A stretch of DNA of 64,000 bases from JAICMB01 sp963838885 (GTDB taxonomy: Bacteria; Acidobacteriota; Terriglobia; Bryobacterales; Bryobacteraceae), in NCBI GenBank assembly GCA_963838885.1, contig CAWITB010000065.1, positions 1 through 64,000 on the forward strand, read 5' to 3'. Below, piece by piece: positions 26,885 to 36,653 of this stretch. The first letter of the stretch is position 1. Each line of letters opens with the position of its first letter. The translations under genes and the position numbers were made by a program. Under the pieces are notes generated by a model. It searched no databases, was not told the DNA's origin, and saw only the letters and a program-made list of their open reading frames with translations.

Positions 26885-29599
26885 GTGGCCATCTGTCCTT
26901 CCTGCGAAAGCGAAATTCCCGCTAACAGCAGATTCTGTTTTTCGTGCGGGCGTTCCGTTCAAGCAAATGCCGCGCTGGTGACGCAGACGGTTGCGGCTCC
27001 GGCTGCGGCGTCGTCTCCCCGAGTGCCGTCATCGAGCGGTGCGGGCGCGTCCGCGAGAGGGGCCGTCGAGAGCCGTTTTCTGCCGGGGCAGATGCTGGCG
27101 AACCGCTACAGAATCGTCGCGCTCCTCGGGCGCGGCGGTATGGGCGAGGTGTATCGCGCCGACGATCTGACTATCGGGCAGCAAGTGGCGTTGAAGTTTC
27201 CACCGGAGGCGGTGGCGTCCAATCCCGAGGCCGCGGCGCGCTTCCGCAGCGAGATTCGCGTGGCGCGGCAGGTATCGCACCCCAACGTCTGCCGCGTGTA
27301 CGATGCCGGCGAGGTCGAGGGACACCTCTTTCTGTCGATGGAATATGTCGATGGCGAAGACCTGGCATCGCTGCTGCGGCGCATCGGGCGGCTGCCCGCG
27401 GACAAGGCGGTCGATATCGCGCGGCAGCTCTGCGCGGGATTAGCGGCGGCCCATCAAAAGGGCGTGTTGCACCGCGACCTGAAGCCGGGGAATGTCATGC
27501 TGGACGGGCGCGGGCAAGTGCTGCTCACGGATTTCGGACTGGCAGGCATTGCGGGCGAGATCGAAGGGAACGAGGTGCGCAGCGGAACGCCGGCATACAT
27601 GGCCCCGGAGCAGCTTGCGGGCAAGGAAGTAACGATCCGCAGCGATATTTACTCGTTGGGGTTGGTCCTGTATGAGATCTTCACGGGGAAACGGCCGTTT
27701 GAGGCGAGCACGATCGCGGAATTGGTGCGGCTGCGGTCGGAAACGACGCCGCTAAGCATTTCGAAGCTGGTGCGCGATCTCGATCCGGTAGTCGAGCGCG
27801 TGATTCTACGCTGTCTCGACGCGGAGCCGTCGCGAAGACCGGCTTCGGCGCTGGCTGTCGCGGCCGCTCTGCCGGGTGGCGATCCGTTGGCGGCAGCGTT
27901 GGCGGCCGGCGAGACGCCTTCGCCCGAGATGGTGGCGGCGGCGGGGGAAGGAGCGGGCTTGCGGCCGGCCGTGGCCGTTCCGTTATTCCTCGCCGTGATC
28001 GCGGGGTTGGCGGTCAGCTACGTGTTGACGAACCGCTCGAGCGCGCTCGAGAAGATCGGACCGGAGTTAGGTCCCGAAGTGTTATCGCAAAGAGCCCGGG
28101 ACACGATCCGCGCGGCGGGCGGCAACGCGTCAGCGGTCGATCATGCTGACAACTTCTACTGGGACGGCGATTACGTTAAGTATCTGGAGCGAACCGGCAA
28201 GCTTCGCCCGCACTGGGACGAAGAGATGCGGCAAAGGCCGTCTGCGTTGCGCTTCTGGTATCGCGAGAGTCCCGATACGCTGACCGCGCTCGAATTTCAC
28301 GACGATATGTTGACGCCGGGAATCGTCCAGAGTGACGATCCGCCACCGATTGTGTCCGGCATGGCGCAGGTGGTCTTGGATGCACAGGGGCGGTTACTGA
28401 ATTACGAGCGCATCCCCGCGCAGCGGCAAGCGCCGGGCCAGCCAGACGAGGCAACCGTGGATTGGAAACCGCTTTTTGCGGCCGCCGGTCTGGACGCGGC
28501 GAAATTCCAAACCGCCGATCCGCTGTGGACCTTTCTGGGCGCATCGGACGCCCGCTTCGCCTGGACGGGCGCATGGCCTGGCACAACGCGGCCGTTGCGC
28601 GTGGAAGCCGCGGCGCTGCGCGGCAAGCCAGTGGCGTTTTCGCTGACGGGCGATTGGACGAAGCCGGACCGCATGGTATCGAGCGAATCCTCCACCAACG
28701 ACGACGTTCTGGCCGGCGTTCTGCTGGCGATGGTTGTAATCGTTTGTTTGGGAGCGGCATTGCTGGCGCGGCGCAATCTTACGAGAGGCCAAGGCGATCG
28801 CCGCGGCGCCATCCGGCTGGCTTTCTTTTTGTTTTCTGTCCATATGGCGCTATGGGTTTTCCGTGTGCACTTGGTTGCATCGCTCGGCATCGCGGCCATG
28901 TTTCTCATCGCTCTGTGTACATCCCTGTTCTTTGCGGTTCTGGTATGGACGCTGTACATTGCGGTGGAGCCGTACGTGCGGCGGCGTTGGCCGCACAGCA
29001 TCATTGCGTGGAGCAGCGTCCTGAGCGGCCGCATACGTGATCCTATCGTGGGCCGCGACGTTCTGTTCGGCGCCGCACTGGGCTTGATCTGGATGCTGGT
29101 CGATCACGCGCTTATGGCCTGGAGCGGATCCGCTCCGACCTTAACGCCGGTGGATGCGCTCCTCGGGGTTCGGGGCGCGCTGGGCGCTCTTCTCAGGCAA
29201 CTGGCGAGCGCCGTGATGAATGTTCTGATATTTTTCTTTCTTCTGTTCCTGCTGCGCGTGTTGTTGCGGAAGCAATGGCTGGCGGCCACAGTGTTCGCCA
29301 TCGTCTTCGGCGCGCTCGGCGCCCTGTCGTCGCCGGAGCATATGGCCGCTTCCGCGGCCGCGAGCGTACTGATATTCGGACTGGTCGCGGTGGCGGTGCT
29401 GCGCTATGGTTTTCTGATGCTGGGCGTGGCCTTTTTTGTCCTCAGCGTCGTGGAAGCCGCCCCGGTTCCGTTGAACGCATCGGTCTGGTATTTCGGCAAT
29501 GCGGTATTGCTACAGGCCATCGTTGTGGCGCTGGCGGCCTGGGGTTTTTACGCCTCCACGGCGGGACAGCGGTTCTGGAAAGCCGATTTGCTGGATTAA
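26885..29599 (+). CDS. Zinc-ribbon Ser/Thr protein kinase with multi-span membrane domain
   Basis: A 904-residue Hanks-type kinase. Residues 1-21 form a four-Cys ribbon (ICPSCESEIPANSRFCFSC). A Pro/Ala/Ser linker leads to the kinase domain from about 75: LLGRGGMGEVYRADD, VALKF, catalytic HRDLKPGNVMLDG, DFGLAG and GTPAYMAPEQ. A transmembrane segment near 364 (LFLAVIAGLAVSYVLTN) is followed by an outside region of about 230 residues, then a large polytopic region of about ten hydrophobic segments to the end. GTG 26885 was chosen because it starts directly at the ribbon and a TATGTT box ends 9 bases upstream. The kinase lies 80 bases after mscL. Signal and targets are unknown. Confidence 0.88.
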   Translation: MAICPSCESEIPANSRFCFSCGRSVQANAALVTQTVAAPAAASSPRVPSSSGAGASARGAVESRFLPGQMLANRYRIVALLGRGGMGEVYRADDLTIGQQVALKFPPEAVASNPEAAARFRSEIRVARQVSHPNVCRVYDAGEVEGHLFLSMEYVDGEDLASLLRRIGRLPADKAVDIARQLCAGLAAAHQKGVLHRDLKPGNVMLDGRGQVLLTDFGLAGIAGEIEGNEVRSGTPAYMAPEQLAGKEVTIRSDIYSLGLVLYEIFTGKRPFEASTIAELVRLRSETTPLSISKLVRDLDPVVERVILRCLDAEPSRRPASALAVAAALPGGDPLAAALAAGETPSPEMVAAAGEGAGLRPAVAVPLFLAVIAGLAVSYVLTNRSSALEKIGPELGPEVLSQRARDTIRAAGGNASAVDHADNFYWDGDYVKYLERTGKLRPHWDEEMRQRPSALRFWYRESPDTLTALEFHDDMLTPGIVQSDDPPPIVSGMAQVVLDAQGRLLNYERIPAQRQAPGQPDEATVDWKPLFAAAGLDAAKFQTADPLWTFLGASDARFAWTGAWPGTTRPLRVEAAALRGKPVAFSLTGDWTKPDRMVSSESSTNDDVLAGVLLAMVVIVCLGAALLARRNLTRGQGDRRGAIRLAFFLFSVHMALWVFRVHLVASLGIAAMFLIALCTSLFFAVLVWTLYIAVEPYVRRRWPHSIIAWSSVLSGRIRDPIVGRDVLFGAALGLIWMLVDHALMAWSGSAPTLTPVDALLGVRGALGALLRQLASAVMNVLIFFFLLFLLRVLLRKQWLAATVFAIVFGALGALSSPEHMAASAAASVLIFGLVAVAVLRYGFLMLGVAFFVLSVVEAAPVPLNASVWYFGNAVLLQAIVVALAAWGFYASTAGQRFWKADLLD

Positions 29600-29627
29600 G
29601 CAGAACGGCTCTTAAGGGACGCGCGCG

Positions 29628-30263
29628 CTATCTCACCTGAATTCCGACGGTCGCGACGAGGTCGTGCAACCAGCCGCTGAGATTCGATCCAGCCGCCGGA
29701 ATGATGACCGAGGTGGGGAAGGGCGTTGCAAAGTCGCGCACGTCCAAGCGCAAAGCCCAGTGATGCGCGATGGACCATTCCACGCCACCCCCGAAGGCAA
29801 TCAGGGCGCGCGCATCAATGCCATCGGCAAACGACCCGAACTGCGCGAGCGGCCGAGGTCGTACCGCCTCGATGCCGTGGTACATCTTCACGCCCGCTCC
29901 AACGGCGGCATACGGTCGCAATCGCGCGGAGCGGCGGCGGAAGTAGTAGAGCAGATCGCCGTGGACGGCGTGCGTATTGGCGTCGAATGCGGTCTTCTGG
30001 CTGCCGGAGGCGATCTCGAAATCGCCGTCCTGAAACGTCCAGGCCCCTTCAATCGCAAAGTGTCGGCCAAAGGCGCGGCCCACCGCCCCATCGAGCGCGT
30101 AACGCGATCCGATGCCCGCCTGGGCGGTCCCGGCGGGGTTCTGATACGTCAGGTAACGATAAACGCCGAAACCCGCGGCGCCGGTGGCTTGCCAGTCCGC
30201 CGCCCCAAGCGGACCGCAGACGATGAAACAAACGATGGGCAGTGTTTTGAAATGAATTCTCAA
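29628..30263 (-). CDS. Outer-membrane beta-barrel-like protein
   Basis: A 211-residue exported protein. A signal peptide (MRIHFKTLPIVCFIVCGPLG) is followed by alternating amphipathic strands typical of OmpA/OmpW-like small barrels: FAIEGAWTFQDGDFEI, AVHGDLLYYFRR, RLRPYAAVGAGVKMYHGIEA, ALIAFGGGVEWSIAHHWALR, and the closing LVATVGIQVR. Its start overlaps by 4 bases the stop of the preceding gene (30260), so the two are translationally coupled. Function is not predictable beyond an outer-membrane location. Confidence 0.7.
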   Translation of the reverse strand: MRIHFKTLPIVCFIVCGPLGAADWQATGAAGFGVYRYLTYQNPAGTAQAGIGSRYALDGAVGRAFGRHFAIEGAWTFQDGDFEIASGSQKTAFDANTHAVHGDLLYYFRRRSARLRPYAAVGAGVKMYHGIEAVRPRPLAQFGSFADGIDARALIAFGGGVEWSIAHHWALRLDVRDFATPFPTSVIIPAAGSNLSGWLHDLVATVGIQVR

Positions 30264-31681
30264 TGAGAATGGACGACAGCAGCCTGGAACTTCGTTACGG
30301 GCATAGACGGACGTCCGCTGAAACGGATGTCCATGGCGGCGTTCTTGTCGAACTCCACCTCGCTGCCTTTCGAGACGATGGTGGAGTAGACCGATACGGC
30401 CATGCCCCAGAAGCCGAACACGGTTCCCACCGTGCGCGAGGCTTGCGCCGCCGCCGCTCCCAGCACGCCGAATCCGGATGCGCCGCCAAGGGTCCTGCCG
30501 CCCACGTTGGCGCTTCCGCCGCCGACGCGCCCCTCGTCGTTATCCGCCGATTTGTTGGCGATCAATATCGAGATTGCCGGCGCGATGAAACGGGTCTTGG
30601 GCTCCGTCGCTTTGACGCCGCCTTCGTCGTCCACCTTGATGTTTCCGCTTCCCGACGATTCCGCCGATGCCACCGTGGCCTGGGTCCTGGCGGTCACGGG
30701 CGCGGCGTCGATGGCCGGGCGAACAATGCCTTGCGGCAGCTCAATGTTCTGGAAGCTGAACCGCAATTGACCGCCGCGATGGAACCAGCGGGCGCGATGC
30801 GCGAATGTCACGGCTCCGGTCAGGCGTGTGCCTTCCGGCCAGATGAGTTTACCGTCGGCTGAAGAGAGCGGCTGGGAGAGAACGGCCTCGACGGGCGTAC
30901 CCTGAGTCGCGGAAACGGAATCGACGGGGGTGAGCAAGCGCACGTGCGCGATGGAATCGAGCGGCGGCTGGGCGCCGAGCGAACGCAGAGAATCGTCCTT
31001 CACCGCCGCAGTGCCGAACGCCAACGGCTGCCGAAGCTCGGCGTCGAAACGCGTTCCCCTCTTCACCCACTGTGGATGATAAGGCAACCTTCTCACCAGA
31101 TAATCCTCGATGTAATCCTTCTTATCGGGACCGCGGACCATATCGGCGATCCCCTGCACCTTCGCCTTGGCCGCATCGATTTGAGCCTGCGCCTGCTGTT
31201 TTCCCCGGCCGAGAAGGCCGCCGTTTTGCGCCGCGGGGGAGCGCGCCTTGGGCGGATGCAACGGGACGATGGTATTCAGACCTACGGATGCGACGGTGTC
31301 GAGCGGCATCGAACGGCCGCCGGGGAAAACAAGCGTATCGAATTGAACCTCGGCTTGATGCAGCGGGGTAAAGTCTCCGCCGAGAATCGCGGCGGTACGC
31401 TTCATCTTGCTCACCGGATCGAGCCGCACCACTCGTCCGAGTACTTCGCAGCCGGCGGGCGCGACCTGCCGGTCGAACGCGAAGAGCGGCTCGAGCAGTT
31501 TCGCATGAACAGGTTCGCCAAGGCGTTTGGGAAGGCGCTTCGTGAGGTAAACCCGCAGTGGACTGCCGGACGGAATGACGAGCGGAACTGTTTGCGAGTT
31601 CAAAGAGGCGGCGTTTTCAGGCGTCTGGGCGATTGCCAGTGAAAAAGAGAATAGAAAGGCAATTACAACGTTGTGGCGCAT
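30260..31681 (-). CDS. Secreted hypothetical protein with repeated beta modules
   Basis: A 473-residue protein with signal peptide (MRHNVVIAFLFSFSLAIAQ). Three similar modules can be seen: IPSGSPLRVYLTKRLPKRLG, VKRGTRFDAELRQPLAFGTA and TQGTPVEAVLSQPLSS. Each is a short set of strands around a P/G-x-R/V-x-L pattern, followed by stretches such as WPEGTRLTGAVTFAHRARWF. A glycine-rich hydrophobic region lies near the C-terminus (GGASGFGVLGAAAAQA). It is related to acidobacterial exported proteins of unknown role and may be a periplasmic scaffold. It is coupled by a 4-base overlap to the barrel protein downstream. Confidence 0.65.
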   Translation of the reverse strand: MRHNVVIAFLFSFSLAIAQTPENAASLNSQTVPLVIPSGSPLRVYLTKRLPKRLGEPVHAKLLEPLFAFDRQVAPAGCEVLGRVVRLDPVSKMKRTAAILGGDFTPLHQAEVQFDTLVFPGGRSMPLDTVASVGLNTIVPLHPPKARSPAAQNGGLLGRGKQQAQAQIDAAKAKVQGIADMVRGPDKKDYIEDYLVRRLPYHPQWVKRGTRFDAELRQPLAFGTAAVKDDSLRSLGAQPPLDSIAHVRLLTPVDSVSATQGTPVEAVLSQPLSSADGKLIWPEGTRLTGAVTFAHRARWFHRGGQLRFSFQNIELPQGIVRPAIDAAPVTARTQATVASAESSGSGNIKVDDEGGVKATEPKTRFIAPAISILIANKSADNDEGRVGGGSANVGGRTLGGASGFGVLGAAAAQASRTVGTVFGFWGMAVSVYSTIVSKGSEVEFDKNAAMDIRFSGRPSMPVTKFQAAVVHSH

Positions 31682-31764
31682 GGCTGAACTTCCTTAGCAG
31701 AAGGGAAATTCGAGCATAACACGCCTTACACTTCGGCGGGATTCGCTCACCGCGAGGTTGGCGC

Positions 31765-32382
31765 TTACCGCGTTGGCACCGGGGTCAGTTCCCGGCTGGC
31801 GATGACCCGGTCGATGAGGCCGTATTCCAGTGCCGCGTCGGGTTCAAGAATATAGTCACGGTCCACGTCGCGCGAAATTTTTTCGGCCGTCTGACCCGTC
31901 GCGCCCGCCAGGATTTCGTTAAGGGTTTGCCGCATACGCAGGATTTCACGGGCATAGATGTCGATGTCCGTGGCTTGGCCGCCAAGACCGCTCATCGATG
32001 GCTGGTGAATCAGAATACGGGCGTGGGGCAGGGAATAGCGTTTCCCCTTGCTTCCGCAGGCTAGCAATACCGCGCCCATGGAAGCCGCCTGGCCGACGCA
32101 GTAGGTCACGATGTCGGGCTCCACCAGGTTCATCGTGTCGAGGATCGCCAGGCCGGCCGTGATGGAGCCGCCAGGGGAATTGATGTAAAGGGAAATGTCC
32201 TTCTCCGGATCTTCGGCCGCCAGAAAAAGCATCTGCGCGATGACCAGATTGGCGACGTTATCGTCGATAGGCGTGCCGAGAAAGATAATATTTTCCTTCA
32301 GCAGGCGCGAATAAATATCAAACGCGCGCTCGCCCCGCGACGTTTGCTCGACGACCATGGGAACCAGGACGGAATTTTTCAT
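31765..32382 (-). CDS. clpP: ATP-dependent Clp protease proteolytic subunit
   Basis: A 205-residue serine protease that forms the barrel of the Clp system and degrades proteins fed by a Clp ATPase. The catalytic Ser101 lies in GQAASMGAVL, His126 in LIHQPSM and Asp172 in SRDVDRDYIL. SLYINSPGGSITAGLAILDT and EYGLIDRVI are invariant family segments. ATG 32382 is chosen because a GGGGG-containing Shine-Dalgarno precedes it and the family N-terminus (VPMVVEQTSRGERAFDIYSR) follows directly. No tig, clpX or lon is adjacent, unlike the common tig-clpP-clpX arrangement, so this may be a second clpP. It lies 46 bases downstream of tpx. Confidence 0.93.
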   Translation of the reverse strand: MKNSVLVPMVVEQTSRGERAFDIYSRLLKENIIFLGTPIDDNVANLVIAQMLFLAAEDPEKDISLYINSPGGSITAGLAILDTMNLVEPDIVTYCVGQAASMGAVLLACGSKGKRYSLPHARILIHQPSMSGLGGQATDIDIYAREILRMRQTLNEILAGATGQTAEKISRDVDRDYILEPDAALEYGLIDRVIASRELTPVPTR

Positions 32383-32428
32383 AATTGCCCCCTTCAAACG
32401 ATTATGATAACGCGGAGCGCCGCGCAAA

Positions 32429-32950
32429 CTATTTCACTGCGCGCAGAGCGGCGTCGTAGTTGGGGTGGTCGCCTACTTCCTTTACATATTCCACGTATTT
32501 GAGCGTGTTGGCGGCGTCCACGACGAAGATGGCGCGGCTTTCAATGCGCAATTCTTTTATTAACGTGCCGTAGTTTTCGCCGAACGATCCGCTTTTATGA
32601 TCCGACAGCATTTTGACTTTATCGACGCCGAAGTTGCCGCACCAGCGCTTCTGGGCAAAGGGCAGGTCCATGCTGACGGTGTAAATAGCGACGTCCGGCA
32701 GCTTGGCGGCCTCTTCGTTAAAACGCTTCGTCTGCGCGTCGCACACGGGCGTGTCGAGGGAGGGGACGACGCTAAAGATGCGGACTCCATGACCGGTGCT
32801 CTCGAGCGAAACCGGCTTGAGGCTGTCGTTCACGACGTCGAAATCTGGCGCCTTGTCGCCGGCCTTGAGCTCCGGCCCCAGCAGCGTCATGGGATTGCCT
32901 CGCAGCGTCGTCGCTCCGGCCCTCTCTTGTACTTCGTCGGCTTTGATCAT
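32429..32950 (-). CDS. tpx: Thiol peroxidase (atypical 2-Cys peroxiredoxin)
   Basis: A 173-residue peroxiredoxin of the Tpx class, reducing hydrogen peroxide and alkyl peroxides with thioredoxin as electron donor. The peroxidatic site reads VVPSLDTPVCDAQTKRFNEE with Cys70. The second Cys104 (RWCGNFG) is at the resolving position. The N-terminal ATTLRGNPMTLLG segment matches family starts. ATG 32950 is preceded by TACAAT (minus strand, plus 32959-32964) ending 8 bases away, with no Shine-Dalgarno. The gene lies between the YyaL-type protein and clpP on the same strand, a small protein-quality and oxidative-stress group. Confidence 0.92.
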   Translation of the reverse strand: MIKADEVQERAGATTLRGNPMTLLGPELKAGDKAPDFDVVNDSLKPVSLESTGHGVRIFSVVPSLDTPVCDAQTKRFNEEAAKLPDVAIYTVSMDLPFAQKRWCGNFGVDKVKMLSDHKSGSFGENYGTLIKELRIESRAIFVVDAANTLKYVEYVKEVGDHPNYDAALRAVK

Positions 32951-32956
32951 CGCTGG

Positions 32957-35032
32957 CTATTGTAGCAACTCGTCGAATTTTTCAACGTCGTGAGTGGGCA
33001 ATTGGCAGGCGTAGTTTTCGCAGACATACGCGGTCGGGCGGCCGTCCAATTCTTTCATTTCGGCTATCGCGGGGATGAACCGTTCGAGTTGCGCGCGGGC
33101 CGCGTCATCAACGGCGGCGACGACCGTGCGCGGCTGAAAGCGGCTCCGCAGCGCGCGCAGGAAAGCGCTCATGAGATCGCTGCCGGGAGCGCCCGCCAGC
33201 ACGACCTGCTTGTGCGCGGCGAGCGAGTAATCGAGCGCTACCAGCATTTGCGGAACGCCGATCGGCTGCGTGGCGATGCGCGGGGCGAGCGCGTTGAGCG
33301 TGCGGTCCGCGGCGGCGCGGAATTCCTCGCTGCCGGTCAGGACGGCGAGTCGCAGAAGGTTCATGAGAGCGATGGAGTTGCCGGACGGCTCGGCGCCGTC
33401 GTAATCGTCTTTCATGCGCAGCACGAGCGATGCGTCGCCCTCGGCGGTGGTGAAAAATCCGCCGCGCACGGGATCTTCGAAAAGCTCGCGCATCTTGCTC
33501 GTAACGGCGATCGCCATCTCGATGCGGGCGGGTTCGAAATCCGTTTCGTACAGGTCGAGCAGACTCTGCGCAAAGAAAGCGTAATCGTCGAGAAAGCCGG
33601 GAATCGCGGCCTCGCCATCGCGATAGCGCCGCAGCAGTGTGTGATCGGGCCGCCCCAGCATGTTCTTGGCGATGAATGCGGCAGCGCGCTCCGCCGCCGA
33701 GCGATAACGCTCTTCCTCAAGCGCCTGGGCTCCTTTGGCGAAGGCCGAAATCATGAGACTGTTCCAGGACGTGAGGATCTTCTCGTCGCGATCGGGGCGT
33801 GGGCGCTTATTGCGCTCGGCCAGAAGCTTTTGACGCGCCAGATCGAGTGAGGCGTCCGGCGCTTCCCGGGTGCGGGTTCGAAACAGGATGTTCTTATTCG
33901 GGAACTCGCCGTGAGGGTCGTTCTCGACGTTCCCGTTCTTGCGCACGCCATAACGCTGCGAGAAGACGTCCGCCTCGGGCTCCCCCAGAACCTCGCGAAT
34001 CTCGTCGTAGGACCAGACGTAGAACGCGCCCTCGCCCTTCACCTTCGGGTCCGCCGGATCGATGACGCTGTCGGCGTCTTCGGCGGAGAAAAAGCCGCCA
34101 TCGGGGTGAGTCATGTCCCGGAGTACGTATTCGAAAATGCCGCGCGCCGTCGTGGCGAAGAACTCGTCGTGCGTGATCTGGTAGGCCTCGAGATACGAGG
34201 TCGCGAGCTGCGCCTGATCGTACAGCATCTTTTCAAAGTGAGGTACCAGCCACATGGCATCGACGGAATAGCGATGGAACCCTCCGCCAAGCTGATCGTA
34301 CATGCCGCCCGACGCCATGGCGCGCAATGTCGCGAGCGTCATCTCCAGCGCCTCTTGGTCGCGCGTCGTGTAGTAATAACGCAATAAAAAGTTGAGAGCG
34401 GCCGGGCGCGGAAATTTGGGCGCTTCGCCAAAACCGCCGTGCGTGGTATCGAAGGTACGGCGAAAGTAGTAGAACGCGGAATCGAGCACGCCTTTGTCGA
34501 GGGAATGACGGGCGCCATCTCCCGTACTCTCCTGCTGCTGCAATTGACGGATCACTTCGGCGCTGGTCTGATCGATCTTTGCGCGATCGCCGCGCCACGC
34601 CTGCGCCAAATATTCCAGAATTCGCTCGAATCCGGGACGGCCATAGCGGCTGTCGGGTGGAAAATAGGTACCGCCGAAGAAGGGCTTCAATTGCGGCGTG
34701 AGGAAAACCGACATGGGCCATCCGCCACTGCCCGTCGAGGCCTGCACGAACGCCATGTAAATGCGGTCGATATCGGGGCGCTCCTCGCGATCGACTTTAA
34801 TGGGCACGAAATCGCGGTTCAACAGGTTGGCGATGGACTCGTTCTCGAACGACTCCCGCTCCATGACGTGGCACCAATGGCACGTCGAATAACCGATGGA
34901 GAGAAATATCGGCTTATCTTCAGCCCGCGCCTTGTCGAAGGCTTCCTGGCCCCACGGATGCCAGTCAACGGGGTTGTGAGCGTGCTGCTGGAGATACGGA
35001 CTCTTCTCATGAATGAGCCGGTTGGCGCGCAT
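32957..35032 (-). CDS. YyaL-type thioredoxin-like/DUF255 protein
   Basis: A 691-residue protein of the spermatogenesis-associated 20/YyaL family. The N-terminal thioredoxin-like domain includes the conserved HNPVDWHPWGQEAFDKARA, ADKPIFLS-like segment, the redox motif STCHWCHVMERESFE and VDREERPDIDRIYM. The rest is an (alpha/alpha)6-barrel-like domain related to N-acylglucosamine 2-epimerases (GGMYDQLGGGFHRYSVDAMW, VPHFEKMLYDQAQLA, FFSAEDADS, LTSWNSLMISAFAKGA). The biochemical role is not established. ATG 35032 is preceded by TAGCAT ending 9 bases upstream, another possible leaderless start. The C-terminal YVCENYACQLPTHD carries two further Cys residues. Confidence 0.88.
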   Translation of the reverse strand: MRANRLIHEKSPYLQQHAHNPVDWHPWGQEAFDKARAEDKPIFLSIGYSTCHWCHVMERESFENESIANLLNRDFVPIKVDREERPDIDRIYMAFVQASTGSGGWPMSVFLTPQLKPFFGGTYFPPDSRYGRPGFERILEYLAQAWRGDRAKIDQTSAEVIRQLQQQESTGDGARHSLDKGVLDSAFYYFRRTFDTTHGGFGEAPKFPRPAALNFLLRYYYTTRDQEALEMTLATLRAMASGGMYDQLGGGFHRYSVDAMWLVPHFEKMLYDQAQLATSYLEAYQITHDEFFATTARGIFEYVLRDMTHPDGGFFSAEDADSVIDPADPKVKGEGAFYVWSYDEIREVLGEPEADVFSQRYGVRKNGNVENDPHGEFPNKNILFRTRTREAPDASLDLARQKLLAERNKRPRPDRDEKILTSWNSLMISAFAKGAQALEEERYRSAAERAAAFIAKNMLGRPDHTLLRRYRDGEAAIPGFLDDYAFFAQSLLDLYETDFEPARIEMAIAVTSKMRELFEDPVRGGFFTTAEGDASLVLRMKDDYDGAEPSGNSIALMNLLRLAVLTGSEEFRAAADRTLNALAPRIATQPIGVPQMLVALDYSLAAHKQVVLAGAPGSDLMSAFLRALRSRFQPRTVVAAVDDAARAQLERFIPAIAEMKELDGRPTAYVCENYACQLPTHDVEKFDELLQ

Positions 35033-35272
35033 AAAGATGAGATGCTAGCGCGCAGCCTCGTGCATCCGGATTTTCCATTGGCCATCAAACGGGCGCAATG
35101 TTCGGAGCAATGAGTCTATGGCGTTGATCGCCCGCGGATTGCGCTAGCCGGCGGTGACAAAACAGGCTGCGATGCCTAAAATCGTCCAAGAAGAGCGAGT
35201 TGCATGGGGCGCTCCGTGACGTCATTTATCGTAACAACGGTGGATGGCACAGAATAGAAAAGGACCCCTCGC

Positions 35273-35716
35273 TTGCAAACTAATCGGATTCCTGGATTTT
35301 TGTTCATCGACCACGTGGCCGTCGCGGCGCCGCCGGGCGAGCTCGATTCGCAGGTTGCGGCGTACAAATCGATCGGCTTTCACGAAATTCATCGCGAGGA
35401 TGTGCTCGGCTCCGACCAGGTCCGCGAAGTGTTGCTGCAAATCGGCGACGGCCCCAACCTTATTCAGCTCTTGGAGCCTCTCAGCGAGGCTTCGCCGGTT
35501 GCGAAACTGATCGAGCGCAACAACGGCCGCGGCGGCTTCGCGCATCTCGCCCTGCGGGTCGCGGATGTTCACGCCGCGTTCGACTATATGAAAGAGGAAG
35601 GGTTCAACATTATCGACGAATCGCCGCGTCCCGGCTCTCGCGGAACAACCGTCTTTTTCGTACACCCGAAGTCGCTTGGATATTTGATCGAGGTGGTCCA
35701 GGAGGGCCGCTCATGA
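35273..35716 (+). CDS. mce: Methylmalonyl-CoA epimerase
   Basis: A 147-residue vicinal-oxygen-chelate protein that interconverts (S)- and (R)-methylmalonyl-CoA. Metal ligands are visible as His in FIDHVAVAAPPG, a second His in GGFAHLALRVADV and Glu in YLIEVVQEG. TTG 35273 is the likely start, with AAGGA about 8 bases upstream; no ATG lies in frame near it. The stop overlaps by 4 bases the start of the mutase small-subunit gene. This is the first gene of a four-gene unit for conversion of methylmalonyl-CoA to succinyl-CoA. Confidence 0.9.
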   Translation: MQTNRIPGFLFIDHVAVAAPPGELDSQVAAYKSIGFHEIHREDVLGSDQVREVLLQIGDGPNLIQLLEPLSEASPVAKLIERNNGRGGFAHLALRVADVHAAFDYMKEEGFNIIDESPRPGSRGTTVFFVHPKSLGYLIEVVQEGRS

Positions 35717-36653
35717 CGCCGCTCGACTGGGAAGCCGCGGTCGCGCGCGATCTCAACGGCCGCCCGGCGGAATCGTTGAATTGGACCACGGAGGATGGCA
35801 TAACGGTAAAGCCGCTTTATGCTTCCGCTGACCTCGCCGGCATGGAACCGCGTGAACTGTATTCCTCGCGAAGCTGGAAGATCGGATGCGAAGTTTCGGA
35901 CCTCGAATCGGCGCGCCATGCCGTCTCGCGCGGGGCCATGGCGCTCTATGTCGAGCGCGGCGATATCGGAAGCTTTGAAGGCATTGAAGTCCTGCGCGCC
36001 GACTCGCCAAACCTGATCCGCGCCGATGACGACACGGCCGCCGCGGAGCTGGCATCATTGCTGCGCAAGGCCGCGGCGCAACCCGCCGCAAGCGCCATCG
36101 AAGTTCCGATCGGCCTCGAATACTTCATCGAAATCGCGAAATTCCGCGCCGCTCGCCTGCTTTGGCCGCGCGTATCGCAGACGCCCTTGCGGATTTTGGC
36201 GCGAACTTCCAAGCACAACCGGACAATCTACGATCCGTACGTCAACCTACTGCGCGGTACGACGGAGGCAATGTCGGCCATCATCGGTGGCTGCGACATT
36301 CTGGTTATCCGCCCCTTCGATGTAGCTTACGAACATCCCGGCGAGTTCAGCCGGCGGCTCTCGATCAATACGCAGCTCCTGCTGCGCGATGAGGCCTGCT
36401 TCCGCGAAATGCCCGATCCCGCCGCAGGCTGCTATTACATCGAGTGGCTCACGGCTGCGCTCGCAAAAAAAGCCTGGGAATTATTCGAGACGGGACAACC
36501 CGCGCCAAGCGAACCAAGGCCCCGCGTCTTCGTCGGCGTTAACAAGTACGCCGACCCGAACGATCGAGCGCTACCCCGGCTCAAGATCGAGCCCGACGCC
36601 GGCCGCGCCGCGTGGCGCTACGAAAAAGAACGCCTCGACGCGGAGCGGCAGCC

